A stretch of DNA of 64,000 bases from Streptomyces tailanensis (GCF_008386495.1 NZ_VTHJ01000020.1:16165-80164), one strand, 5' to 3'. Counted from the first letter of the stretch, positions 33,088 through 41,845 are shown. The notes: a model not told the origin generated them from the sequence alone. Program-made: numbers and translations.

Positions 33088-35919
33088 TCATGGCTTGAGC
33101 AGCAGCGTGTCGCTGGTGTTGTCGTCGACCGCCTTGTCCGAGAAGTACCAGGTCAGCAGTTCGCCCTTGGCCCATTTGTCGGTCTGGTCGGTGTAGTGGG
33201 GGCTGTAGGCGTGCCCGGAAGCGCCGGTGAGGTTGATCCACTTGGACTTGTCGAGGTCCCCGAGGTTCACCACCATGCGCATCGAGGGCACCCAGACGAC
33301 CTCGTAGCCGCCGGCCGCGTTCCAGCCGGTCGCGTTGGCCGTGGCCTCGCCGCCGCCGAGCTTCCAGGGGCCGCGGTTGAGCATGTACTGCAGGAAACCG
33401 GGGCCTTCGGTGCCGAGGGTCTGGTTCTTCAGGAACAGGCGGTGCAGCCGGCCCCAGCTCCAGGTGTCGATGTCCTTGCCGAGCTTGGCGGTCAGCTCCC
33501 AACGGGCGTCCCGCATGGCCCGCTTGAACAGCTCGTCACGGGAGTCCACGGCCTTCTGGGTGCGCGTCTTCGGGGTCGACCACCAGGCGTTGTCCTGGTC
33601 GTCGATGATGCGGCGGACCACCTCGAACCAGCGGTCGCCACCGTCCGGCTGCGCCTGGTCGGCGTCGCGCTGACCGCACTCGCGCACCTTCTGGTCCTCG
33701 TCCGCCGGTCCGGTGGTGTCGACCGGCTCGACCGACAGGCACTGGCCCTCGACCCGCAGCTCCTTGGGCAGCTTGTTGCCGAAGGCGAGCTTGAGGATGT
33801 TGCGCCAGACCGAGTTGAAGTACGCGGCGGCCGCCGAGTCGGCGTCCTGGGTGTAGTCCCAGCCCTCCAGGAGCTTCTGCGCCTCACGGACGTGCTTGTC
33901 GTCGACGTCGATCTTGAGCAGCAGCGGCACGAGCAGCTTGGCGATCTCGCTGCTGTTGTCCATCTGCATCTGGCGCATGTCCTCGGTGGAGATCTTCCCG
34001 CCGCCCTTGATCTTCGACTCGACGAGGCTGGTGATGCGCTGCGCGCGCGTGCCGTAGCCCCAGTCGGTGGTCAGCTTGTGCGGGTAGTCCTTGCCGACGA
34101 CGGCCTGGTTGGCGGTGACGATGTAGCCGCGGGACGGGTTGTACTCGTAGGGCAGCTCGTCCTGCTCGAGATAGTCGTCCTTCTTGTTGTCCTTGGTGCC
34201 TTCGGGCCCCCAGCTGTACTTGGGGTCCCAACCCGGCGCCGGGACGGAGCCGTCATGGCCCTTCGCGCGCGCGGGGATCTTGCCGGGCAGCGTGTAGCCG
34301 ATGTTGTCCTCGGTGTCGGCGTAGATCAGGTTCTGCGAGGGGACGTCGAACAGGGCGGCGGCCTCGCGGAAGTCCTCCCAGTCCGCGGCCTTGTTCATCG
34401 CGAAGACGGCGTCCATGGTGGTGCCGGCGTCGAGCGCGGTCCAGCGCAGGGCGATACCGTAGCCGTCGCCGCGGTCGGGGGCGTCCTGGTCGACTTCGGC
34501 CTTCTTGCCGACCTGGACCAGTTCGCTGTTGCGGTCGGACAGCAGGGGGCCGTTGTTGGTGGTGCGGACGACGATCTTCTTGGACGTGCCGCCGGCGACC
34601 TCGATGGTCTCCTCGCGGGTGTCGAAGGGCTTGACCTTGCCGTCGTACTCGTAGCCGTCGCCGGTGAGCTTCTCCAGGTACAGGTCGGTGACGTCGACGC
34701 CGGAGTTGGTCATGCCCCAGGAGATGTCCGCGTTGTGGCCGATGATCACGCCGGGCATGCCCGCGAAGGTGTAGCCGGCCACGTCGTACCGGCACTTCTC
34801 GGAGACCGACTTGCAGTGCAGGCCCATCTGGTACCAGACCGACGGCAGCTGGGCCGACAGGTGCGGGTCGTTGGCGAGCAGCGGCTTGCCGGTGATGGTG
34901 TGGTCGCCGGAGACGACCCAGGAGTTGGAGCCGATGCCGTTGCCGTTCACACCGACGGCCTCGGGCAGGTCCTCCAAGGCGTCGTAGAGGCCCGCCAGCT
35001 GGGTCTGGAGCGCCCCGGAGTCCGTGGAGGTGCCGGCGGTTCCCGCGTCCGTTCCCGTGCCGCCCGCGCCCTGCGTGGAGCCGTCGGTGCTCTGCGACGA
35101 CTGGGACCGGGACGACTGCGAGGACTGCGCGTCGCCGGACCAGACCTCGTTGATCTCGTCGTACGCGCCCTCCTGCACGATCGTCTCGTTGCGGGAGTAC
35201 GGGTACTGCGGGTACAGGTCGGCGATCTGCTGCGGGCCGAGGCGGCTGGTCATCAGGGCGCGGTCGATCTCGTCCTGCATGTTGCCGCGCAGGTCCCAGG
35301 CCATCGCCTTCAGCCAGGCGATCGAGTCGACCGGGGTCCACTCCTCGGGCGTGTAGTCGTTCTCGAAGCCGAGGGCCGCGTACTCAAGGGAGATCTCGTC
35401 ACCGCTCTTGCCGGCGAGGTAGGCGTTGACACCCTTGGCGTACGCGTCGAGGTACTTCTTCGTCTCGGCGGACAGGACGTTCTTGTACTCGTCCTCGGCG
35501 ATCCGGTGCCAGCCGAGGGTGCGCAGGAACTCGTCGTTGTCGACCTGGCCCTCGCCGAACATCTCCGAGAGGCGGCCGGCCGTCATGTGGCGGCGCACGT
35601 CCATCTCGTAGAACCGGTCCTGCGCCTGGACATAGCCCTGCGCCATGAACAGGTCCTCGTCGGTGGAGGCGTAGATCTGCGGGATCCCGTAGCCGTCGCG
35701 CTTGACGTCCACCGGACCGGCGAGGCCGTCCAGGGTTATCGAGCCCTTGGTCTGCGGGAAGGAGGCGCGGACGGTGCTGACGGACCAGAACGCCCCGTAG
35801 CCGACGCCTCCGATGATGGCCAGGACCAGGACAATCAGGAGGAGTCGGGCTTTGCGCCCCTTCTTCCTGCCGGACTTGCCGGACTGCTGGCCGGAGGAGG
35901 AGGTGGTGTTGGGGGGCAT
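33088..35919 (-). CDS. Penicillin acylase family protein (Ntn-hydrolase precursor)
   Basis: 943 residues. A basic N-terminus and one transmembrane helix (RLLLIVLVLAIIGGVGYGAF, residues 25-44) anchor or export it. The alpha-subunit part holds GYGIPQIYASTDEDLFMAQGYVQAQDR, written in part. The self-cleavage site giving the N-terminal nucleophile is SNSWVVSG, with Ser331. The later LAFGNKLPKEL and FLQYMLNRGPWKLGGG segments fit the beta-subunit. Between the subunits lies a Ser/Gln/Gly/Thr linker (residues 264-302), probably the excised spacer. Family members hydrolyse penicillin amides or acyl-homoserine lactones; the real substrate is unknown. The start is ATG 35919 with AAGGA upstream. Confidence 0.88.
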   Translation of the reverse strand: MPPNTTSSSGQQSGKSGRKKGRKARLLLIVLVLAIIGGVGYGAFWSVSTVRASFPQTKGSITLDGLAGPVDVKRDGYGIPQIYASTDEDLFMAQGYVQAQDRFYEMDVRRHMTAGRLSEMFGEGQVDNDEFLRTLGWHRIAEDEYKNVLSAETKKYLDAYAKGVNAYLAGKSGDEISLEYAALGFENDYTPEEWTPVDSIAWLKAMAWDLRGNMQDEIDRALMTSRLGPQQIADLYPQYPYSRNETIVQEGAYDEINEVWSGDAQSSQSSRSQSSQSTDGSTQGAGGTGTDAGTAGTSTDSGALQTQLAGLYDALEDLPEAVGVNGNGIGSNSWVVSGDHTITGKPLLANDPHLSAQLPSVWYQMGLHCKSVSEKCRYDVAGYTFAGMPGVIIGHNADISWGMTNSGVDVTDLYLEKLTGDGYEYDGKVKPFDTREETIEVAGGTSKKIVVRTTNNGPLLSDRNSELVQVGKKAEVDQDAPDRGDGYGIALRWTALDAGTTMDAVFAMNKAADWEDFREAAALFDVPSQNLIYADTEDNIGYTLPGKIPARAKGHDGSVPAPGWDPKYSWGPEGTKDNKKDDYLEQDELPYEYNPSRGYIVTANQAVVGKDYPHKLTTDWGYGTRAQRITSLVESKIKGGGKISTEDMRQMQMDNSSEIAKLLVPLLLKIDVDDKHVREAQKLLEGWDYTQDADSAAAAYFNSVWRNILKLAFGNKLPKELRVEGQCLSVEPVDTTGPADEDQKVRECGQRDADQAQPDGGDRWFEVVRRIIDDQDNAWWSTPKTRTQKAVDSRDELFKRAMRDARWELTAKLGKDIDTWSWGRLHRLFLKNQTLGTEGPGFLQYMLNRGPWKLGGGEATANATGWNAAGGYEVVWVPSMRMVVNLGDLDKSKWINLTGASGHAYSPHYTDQTDKWAKGELLTWYFSDKAVDDNTSDTLLLKP

Positions 35920-36064
35920 CGCTGTCCTTGCTGTCCTAACACGAGCGGCAGGTCGGGCTGTGCTTTGTACTGAACGCTGGAGCAACCATAGGCGCAGGGC
36001 CCGACACGACTTGACGCGGAGTCGGGAACTGGCCCTGACGGACGTTCGATCATGCACCCGCAAG

Positions 36065-36083
36065 CGTCAAGAAATCGTCAAGA
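36065..36083. promoter_or_regulatory. Direct repeat with 11-bp period in a divergent promoter region
   Basis: CGTCAAGA at 36065-36072 and 36076-36083, between the divergent acylase and antiporter genes. The period of one helical turn is typical of response-regulator sites. On the minus strand the repeats read as two TTGACG, so one could instead be a -35 element. Confidence 0.4.
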
Positions 36084-36149
36084 GTTAGGTAAGGTAACGA
36101 AGTACTTGCCGTGCCCTGTCCGAGAAACGTCGGAGAGTACGGGTACTGG

Positions 36150-36181
36150 TACTGCCCTGATCGGCTACTGCCCTGATCGGC
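36150..36181. repeat. 16-bp tandem duplication in the antiporter leader
   Basis: tactgccctgatcggc is repeated exactly at 36150-36165 and 36166-36181, 25 bp before the antiporter start. Confidence 0.85.
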
Positions 36182-36206
36182 GAGAAACGAGAAAGGTACG
36201 GCCCTC

Positions 36207-37724
36207 CTGACTGTCCACGACCTCAACCAGCTCCTGCTCATCTGCTCGCTCGTCCTGCTCGTCGCGGTCGCCGCGGTCCGGATCTCCTCGCGCAGCGGGC
36301 TCCCCAGCCTGCTCGTCTACCTGGGCATCGGCGTCGCCATGGGCCAGGACGGCATCGGCGACATCCACTTCAACAACGCCGAGCTGACCCAGGTCATCGG
36401 CTACGCGGCCCTCGTCGTGATCCTGGCGGAGGGCGGCCTCGGCACGAAGTGGAAGGAGGTCAAGCCGGCCCTGTCGGCCGCCGCCTCGCTGGCGCTGGTC
36501 GGTGTCGCGGTGAGCGTCGGCGTCACGGCGGCGGGCGCGCACTACCTGGTCGGGCTGGAGTGGCGTCAGGCACTGATCATCGGCGCGGTGGTGTCCTCCA
36601 CGGACGCGGCGGCCGTCTTCTCGGTGCTGCGCAAAATCCCCCTCCCCGCGCGCCTGACGGGCACGCTGGAGGCCGAGTCCGGCTTCAACGACGCCCCGGT
36701 GGTCATCCTCGTCGTCGCGCTCTCCGCGTCCGGACCCGTCGAACACTGGTACGCCCTGATCGGCGTCATAGCCCTGGAGCTGGCCATAGGCGCGGCCATC
36801 GGCCTCGCCACGGGCTGGCTCGGCGCGTACGGCCTGCGGCACGTGGCGCTGCCCGCCTCCGGCCTCTACCCGATCGCCGTCATGGCCATCGCCGTCGCCG
36901 CGTACGCGGCGGGCGCGCTCGCCCACGGCAGCGGCTTCCTCGCCGTCTACCTGGCCTCCATGGTCCTCGGCAACTCCAAGCTGCCGCACTGGCCGGCCAC
37001 CCGCGGCTTCGCCGAAGGGGTCGGCTGGATCGCCCAGATCGGCATGTTCGTCCTGCTCGGCCTGCTCGTCACCCCGCACGAGATGGGCGACGACATCTGG
37101 CCCGCGCTCGTCATCGGCCTGGTGCTCACCATGGTCGCCCGACCGCTGAGCGTCGTCGTCGCGCTGTCGCCATTCCGGATCCCCTGGCGGGAACAGACAC
37201 TGCTGTCCTGGGCCGGACTGCGCGGCGCGGTGCCCATCATCCTGGCGACGATCCCCATGGTGAGCGAGATCGAGGGCAGCCGCCGGATCTTCAACATCGT
37301 CTTCGTGCTGGTCGTGGTCTACACGCTCGTCCAGGGACCGACCCTGCCCTGGCTGGCCCGCACACTGCGCCTCGGCGGCGCCGGCGACGAGGCCGCCGAT
37401 CTCGGCATCGAATCGGCGCCCCTGGAGCGGCTGCGCGGCCATCTGCTGTCCGTCGCCATCCCGGATAAGTCCCGTATGCACGGCGTCGAGGTCAACGAAC
37501 TGCGGCTGCCCGCGGGCGCCGCCGTCACCCTCATCGTCCGCGACGGCAAGTCCTTCGTGCCGCTCCCGACCACCGTGCTGCGCCGCGGCGACGAACTCCT
37601 CGTCGTCGCCACGGACCCCGTCCGCGACAGCGCGGAACGCCGCCTCAGGGCCGTCGGCCAGGGCGGCAAGCTGGCCGGGTGGCTGGGGACGGGGAACAAC
37701 GGGGACGGGCATGAAGGTCGTTGA
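36207..37724 (+). CDS. Potassium/proton (CPA1) antiporter with RCK_C domain
   Basis: About 505 residues: some 12-13 transmembrane helices of the NhaP/CPA1 type, with IGAVVSSTDAAAVFSVL and EAESGFNDAPVVILV (the STDxA and FND ion-site motifs), then a C-terminal TrkA-C/RCK_C domain (GVEVNELRLPAGAAVTLIVR, then RRGDELLVVATD). The homologous protein clearly starts before the first ATG (36339): in-frame codons from 36207 give LTVHDLNQLLLICSLVLLV, the missing first helix. No ATG, GTG or TTG exists there after the stop at 36174, but CTG 36207 follows GAGAAAGG at proper spacing, so CTG is the likely start. A sequence error at that base is the alternative. Confidence 0.82.
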   Translation: MTVHDLNQLLLICSLVLLVAVAAVRISSRSGLPSLLVYLGIGVAMGQDGIGDIHFNNAELTQVIGYAALVVILAEGGLGTKWKEVKPALSAAASLALVGVAVSVGVTAAGAHYLVGLEWRQALIIGAVVSSTDAAAVFSVLRKIPLPARLTGTLEAESGFNDAPVVILVVALSASGPVEHWYALIGVIALELAIGAAIGLATGWLGAYGLRHVALPASGLYPIAVMAIAVAAYAAGALAHGSGFLAVYLASMVLGNSKLPHWPATRGFAEGVGWIAQIGMFVLLGLLVTPHEMGDDIWPALVIGLVLTMVARPLSVVVALSPFRIPWREQTLLSWAGLRGAVPIILATIPMVSEIEGSRRIFNIVFVLVVVYTLVQGPTLPWLARTLRLGGAGDEAADLGIESAPLERLRGHLLSVAIPDKSRMHGVEVNELRLPAGAAVTLIVRDGKSFVPLPTTVLRRGDELLVVATDPVRDSAERRLRAVGQGGKLAGWLGTGNNGDGHEGR

Positions 37725-37882
37725 CGGGGAGGTCGTTGCCGTCAACGGGAAGGTCGTTAAGGGGGCGTTTCACAGGGTTCACACCCTCTGGAATCACGGG
37801 CGTGGTCGCCCCATGGTGCTCATTTTCACAGGTCACCCGGCCGGTGACCCTGTACGATGAAGGCGCACTTGATCGGACCAAC

Positions 37883-38014
37883 TCTGTCTGAAGCAGAGCT
37901 GGCGCGAACGTATGGCGGTCGGGACGCCCCTCGCAGTGGGCGCCGGCATCTACCGCAGTAGCGCAAGAGGACAGCTCTCGGCGCCCGATCCCCACACACC
38001 GGGGACCGCGCTAC
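37883..38014 (+). promoter_or_regulatory. Structured 5' leader before the MFS gene
   Basis: Upstream of the MFS gene, after a TACGAT -10-like box at about 37852, the leader holds a CTCTG/CAGAG hairpin (37883-37899) and a CGCCC/GGGCG hairpin (about 37925-37942). A closed junction follows, with outer stem GTAGCGC (37958-37964) and GCGCTAC (38008-38014). The outer stem encloses a GAG/CTC hairpin and a CCCC/GGGG hairpin. It ends 22 bases before the GTG start. I know no riboswitch class that it matches. Confidence 0.4.
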
Positions 38015-38036
38015 CAGGCAGCGGAAAGGCACGGCC

Positions 38037-39317
38037 GTGGCATCCACGGTCACCTCGAACACCTCGAAGGCGTCCCGCCCGGGCTACGGGCAGCTGCTGC
38101 GCACCCGTGGCGCGTGGACGTTCCTCCTCCCCGGCTTCGCGGCCCGCCAGCCGTTCGCGATGCTGACGCTCTCCATCGTGCTGCTGGTGCAGCACACCAC
38201 CGGCTCGTACGGGGCGGCCGGCGCCGTCGCCGCCGTCACCGGTGTCTCCATGGCACTGTTCGCCCCCTACAGCGGCCGTCTGGCCGACCGCTACGGCCAG
38301 CGCGCCGTCCTGATCCCGGGCGTCCTCGTCCACGGGGTGGCCGGTCTGTCCCTGACGGCGCTGGCGCTCGCGGGCGCCCCCCTGTGGGCGCTGTTCGCCG
38401 CCGCCGTGCCGACGGGCGCCTCGGTGCCGCAGGTCGGGCCCATGGTCCGGGCCCGCTGGGGCGTCAAGCTCCAGGACTCGCCCCTGATGACCACCGCCGC
38501 GGCATTCGAGTCCGTCACCGACGAGCTGACCTTCGTACTCGGCCCGCTGCTGGCGACCGCGCTGTGCACCGCCGTGGACCCGGCCGCCGGTCTGCTCACG
38601 GAGGCCGCGCTCACCCTGATCGGCGGTCTGCTGTTCGCCGCCCAGCGGGGCACCCAGCCCAAGGTCGTGTCGATGGCCCACGCGCGCGTGGAGCACGCTT
38701 CCGCCCTGTCCGTCCCCGGGGTGCGCGTCCTGATCGTCACCTTCCTGGGCATCGGCTCCGTCTTCGGCGGCTTGCAGGTCTCGCTCGCCGCTTTCTCCGA
38801 GTCGATCGGCGACCCCGGCCTGAACGGCGTCCTGTACGGCGTCTTCGCCGCCGGCAACATGCTCTCCGGCCTCGTCTGCGGCGCGATCGCCTGGAGGGTG
38901 GCTCCGCAGCGGCGCCTGATCGTCGGATACGCGGCCCTCGCGCTGGCGGCCTCCGCCCTGTGGACCGCCGACTCCGTGCTCGTCCTCGCCGCGCTCGGCC
39001 TGGTGGTCGGCATGTGCATCGCCCCCGCCCTGATCACCGGCTACACCCTGGTCGACGGTCTGGTCCCGGCGGGCGCCCGTACTGAGGCCTTCACCTGGCT
39101 CACCGGCGCGGTCGCACTCGGCCAGGCGGCCGCCGTCACGGCCGCCGGACAGCTGGAGGACCGGCTCTGGAGCGGGGCCGGTTTCCTGGTCCCGATGGCC
39201 GGTACGGCACTGGCGCTGGCGACCCTCGTGGCCCTGCGCTCGCGCCTCGCGACGCGGCCCCGGAGTCGTACGGTCGCACGTGTCATCGGTCACCGAGTGC
39301 CGCTGACAGTGGACTGA
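38037..39317 (+). CDS. MFS transporter
   Basis: A 426-residue protein with twelve predicted helices. It contains the MFS loop motif GRLADRYGQRAVLIPG between helices 2 and 3 and the usual alternation of Gly/Ala-rich helices (IGSVFGGLQVSLAAFSESIG starts the second half). The substrate is unknown; the length and pattern fit efflux-type transporters. The start is GTG 38037 with GGAAAGG nine bases upstream. The leader before it is structured and the gene appears to be transcribed alone, so regulation in the 5' UTR is possible. Confidence 0.88.
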   Translation: MASTVTSNTSKASRPGYGQLLRTRGAWTFLLPGFAARQPFAMLTLSIVLLVQHTTGSYGAAGAVAAVTGVSMALFAPYSGRLADRYGQRAVLIPGVLVHGVAGLSLTALALAGAPLWALFAAAVPTGASVPQVGPMVRARWGVKLQDSPLMTTAAAFESVTDELTFVLGPLLATALCTAVDPAAGLLTEAALTLIGGLLFAAQRGTQPKVVSMAHARVEHASALSVPGVRVLIVTFLGIGSVFGGLQVSLAAFSESIGDPGLNGVLYGVFAAGNMLSGLVCGAIAWRVAPQRRLIVGYAALALAASALWTADSVLVLAALGLVVGMCIAPALITGYTLVDGLVPAGARTEAFTWLTGAVALGQAAAVTAAGQLEDRLWSGAGFLVPMAGTALALATLVALRSRLATRPRSRTVARVIGHRVPLTVD

Positions 39318-39348
39318 TCCCCGGGGAATAGGTCACTATGGACTGTCG

Positions 39349-39375
39349 TTAGCACTCATCGAGTGAGAGTGCCAG
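39349..39375 (+). promoter_or_regulatory. CIRCE-like element before fmdB
   Basis: TTAGCACTC-N9-GAGTGCCAG. The left arm and spacer length match the HrcA operator CIRCE (TTAGCACTC-N9-GAGTGCTAA), and the right arm matches 7 of 9. It ends at the AGGAGG ribosome-binding site, 11 bp before the start codon. Confidence 0.6.
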
Positions 39376-39386
39376 GAGGAAGACCA

Positions 39387-39728
39387 GTGCCGACGTACCA
39401 GTACCAGTGCACCGAATGCGGTGAGGGCCTCGAAGCGGTGCAGAAGTTCACCGACGACGCCCTGACCGAGTGCCCCAGCTGCAATGGCCGCCTCAAGAAG
39501 GTGTTCTCCGCGGTCGGCATCGTCTTCAAGGGCTCCGGCTTCTACCGGAACGACAGCCGCGGCTCGTCGTCGAGCAGCAGCCCGGCGTCGAAGTCGGCTT
39601 CGTCCGCGTCCTCGTCCTCGTCGGACTCGAAGACCTCCTCGTCGTCGACGTCGTCCTCGTCGTCCGACTCGAAGTCGTCGTCATCCTCCTCCGGCTCCTC
39701 CTCCACCAGCAGCAGCTCCGCCGCGTAG
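39387..39728 (+). CDS. FmdB family zinc ribbon protein
   Basis: 113 residues. The N-terminal zinc ribbon has two CxxC knuckles (PTYQYQCTECGEG and TECPSCNGRLKKVFS), followed by VGIVFKGSGFYRNDSR, the classical FmdB/regulatory-protein core. The rest is an almost pure Ser/Lys/Asp/Thr tail, typical of actinobacterial members. The start is GTG 39387, fixed by AGGAGG eight bases upstream. FmdB proteins were first linked to formamidase/acetamidase regulation, but their real role is uncertain. The CIRCE-like sequence over its promoter hints at heat-shock control. Confidence 0.92.
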   Translation: MPTYQYQCTECGEGLEAVQKFTDDALTECPSCNGRLKKVFSAVGIVFKGSGFYRNDSRGSSSSSSPASKSASSASSSSSDSKTSSSSTSSSSSDSKSSSSSSGSSSTSSSSAA

Positions 39729-39827
39729 GTCTTTCGTCCGGGCCCTGTCGTCGTCGTACGTCGGCAGGGTCTTCGGCGTTTCCGGGGCCGGGCGGAGGTG
39801 GGCGGGCGGCCCGGTTAGGGTGCGGGC

Positions 39828-40715
39828 ATGGCGAACACGGAGCACGTGGAGAGCGTGGAGAACATGGCGGGATCGGCACCGGCAGGCGCGGCCGAGATCG
39901 GTGTCATCGGCGGTTCGGGGTTCTACTCCTTCCTCGACGACGTGACCGAGATACAGGTGGACACCCCCTACGGATCGCCCAGCGACTCCCTCTTCCTCGG
40001 CGAGATCGCCGGCCGCCGGGTCGCCTTCCTGCCCCGCCACGGCCGCGGCCACCACCTCCCACCGCACCGCATCAACTACCGGGCCAACCTGTGGGCCCTG
40101 CGCTCCGTCGGGGCGCGCCAGGTGCTCGGCCCGTGCGCGGTGGGCGGTCTGCGGCCGGAGTACGGACCGGGCACGCTGCTCGTGCCGGACCAGTTGGTGG
40201 ACCGTACGAAATCCCGGGACCAGACGTACTTCGACGGCCTCCCGCGGGACGACGGCACGATCCCCAACGTCGTCCACGTCTCGCTCGCCGACCCGTACTG
40301 CCCGGTCGGCCGCAAGGCCGCCCTCGAAGCCGCGCGCGGCCGTGACTGGGAACCGGTGGACGGCGGCACCCTGGTCGTGGTCGAGGGCCCCCGCTTCTCG
40401 ACCCGCGCCGAGTCCCTGTGGCACCAGGCCCAGGGCTGGTCCGTCGTCGGCATGACCGGCCACCCCGAGGCGATCCTCGCCCGCGAACTCGAGCTCTGCT
40501 ACACCTCCCTGACCCTCGTCACCGACCTCGACGCCGGCGCCGAAACCGGCGAGGGCGTCTCCCACGAGGAAGTCCTGGAAGTCTTCGCCGCCAACATCGA
40601 CCGCCTACGCGGAGTCCTCTTCGACACGGTCGCCGCGCTACCGCCGGCCGACACCCGAGATTGCCTGTGCACGAAGGCCTTGGGCGGCATGGACCCGGGG
40701 TTCGCACTGCCGTAA
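39828..40715 (+). CDS. mtnP: S-methyl-5'-thioadenosine phosphorylase
   Basis: 295 residues of the PNP/MTAP family. The phosphate site is IGVIGGSGFYSFLD, followed by FLPRHGRGHHLPPHRINYRAN (written in part), the GPCAVGGLRPEYGPGTLLVPDQ region, VVVEGPRFSTRAES, and the substrate-site VVGMTGHPEAILARELE with TLVTDLDAG. It cleaves methylthioadenosine from polyamine synthesis to adenine and methylthioribose-1-phosphate in methionine salvage. The first 20 residues are an extension. The start is ATG 39828, with GGG upstream but no strong Shine-Dalgarno; no other salvage genes are adjacent. Confidence 0.92.
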   Translation: MANTEHVESVENMAGSAPAGAAEIGVIGGSGFYSFLDDVTEIQVDTPYGSPSDSLFLGEIAGRRVAFLPRHGRGHHLPPHRINYRANLWALRSVGARQVLGPCAVGGLRPEYGPGTLLVPDQLVDRTKSRDQTYFDGLPRDDGTIPNVVHVSLADPYCPVGRKAALEAARGRDWEPVDGGTLVVVEGPRFSTRAESLWHQAQGWSVVGMTGHPEAILARELELCYTSLTLVTDLDAGAETGEGVSHEEVLEVFAANIDRLRGVLFDTVAALPPADTRDCLCTKALGGMDPGFALP

Positions 40716-40795
40716 AGGGGTGACGCCGGAGGGCTGGCTGACGCCGCGGGGCCGGACCGCCGCTCAGACGAGGTGGCACCTCCACGCCGTCCAGC

Positions 40796-41014
40796 GCTTG
40801 TGACGAGGCGTATATCCAGCCCGTCCGGCGTTTGAGGACGAGCCCGAAGGGCGATTCACCACCCACTCACCTGCGGACGACCCACCCACCCGGCCGGGGT
40901 ATGGAGGCGGGGGGGGTCTGGGGGCGGCAGCCCCCAGGAGCGGGGTTGAAGGGGCGGCGGCAGCCCCTGGATGGGGGTCCCCCCACTCGAGCGAAGCCGA
41001 GAGTGGTGGAGGGA
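40796..41014. repeat. REP-like repeat region between mtnP and the SAF-domain gene
   Basis: The 440-bp gap from 40716 to 41159 has no gene. It holds patterned GC-rich repeats: tatatccagcccgtccggcg (about 40809-40830) and gcccgaagggcg (40852-40863). A hairpin of the GGGGGCGGCAGCCCCC kind occurs at about 40920-40935, with a related copy at 40953-40967. The second copy of the REP-like element seen at 15706 (tgggggtccccccactcgag) lies at 40971-41014. Confidence 0.55.
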
Positions 41015-41159
41015 CGGGTAGGGGCGGCGGGGGCGGAACTCCTCGTTCGAGTGCCGGAGTTTTCCACAACCTGCCGACGGTCCACAGCCCGCAGCAGGCT
41101 CCGCCGCGAAGCCTCATCGTGGGACCGCAAGCCGATCTCACACAGCAGGTGGTGACCCC

Positions 41160-41768
41160 ATGTCCCGTCCCTCGTCCATGCCCTCCTCCTCTTCCTTCCC
41201 CTCCCCCACATCCGCATCCGCCCGCCCTTCCCACGCCACACGCACCCCCTCCTGGGCCGCCGGCCCACCCGGCACAGACACCCCTCCCACCTGCGAAGTC
41301 CCCCACTTCGCCCCACTCCGCGTACGCGGCGGCGCACACCGCCTGCGCCGCCTGGCCCGCTGCCGAAGGCGAGCCATGGCGGCAGGCCTGGCGGTGACGG
41401 TGGCCGCCCTGCTGGCGACGGGCGCGGGCCCGAGGGAGGCCGAACGGGTCCGGGGCCACCCCGTGGCAGACCCCGTACCCAAGCGGAGCGCAACCGCCGA
41501 GAAGGTGGCCGCCCCGGTACGGATCGCGGACGGCGCGACGGTACGGCTGCTGCGCCCCGGCGACCGGGTCGACGTGATCGCGGCCGAGGAGTCCGCGACG
41601 GGCATCGGCGCCGCCCGAGTGGTCGCCCGCGGCGCCCGCGTCGCCGAGGTGCCGACCGCGAGCGCCACCGAGAGCGGCGCCCTGGTCGTCCTGTCGGTGC
41701 CCCGCCCCACGGCGGCACGGCTGGCGGGCGCGGGCGCCACGTCCCGCCTGGCGGTGACGCTGTGGTGA
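41160..41768 (+). CDS. SAF domain protein (CpaB/RcpC-like)
   Basis: 202 residues. A Ser/Pro-rich, probably disordered N-terminus (to about residue 50) is followed by a basic stretch and one membrane helix (RAMAAGLAVTVAALLATGAG). The outer part matches RcpC/CpaB SAF domains of Flp pilus assembly proteins (VAAPVRIADGATVRLLRPGDRVDVIA, written in part, then ALVVLSVPRPTAARLAG). Known CpaB proteins support the pilus secretin; whether this short, solitary member does so is unclear, as no tad genes are nearby. The start is ATG 41160. It precedes mscL by 150 bp. Confidence 0.75.
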   Translation: MSRPSSMPSSSSFPSPTSASARPSHATRTPSWAAGPPGTDTPPTCEVPHFAPLRVRGGAHRLRRLARCRRRAMAAGLAVTVAALLATGAGPREAERVRGHPVADPVPKRSATAEKVAAPVRIADGATVRLLRPGDRVDVIAAEESATGIGAARVVARGARVAEVPTASATESGALVVLSVPRPTAARLAGAGATSRLAVTLW

Positions 41769-41845
41769 GCCTGCTGTCAAGGCCCTCGTTGGAGGGACCC
41801 AACTGCACACGCCGGCCAACCCTTGACGTAGGTTGCGGAGTCGTT

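Noticed and set aside
33058..35973. Very long plus-strand frame opposite the penicillin acylase gene
   Set aside because: It is a GC-bias shadow; it has no motifs, while the minus strand has the full acylase family pattern.
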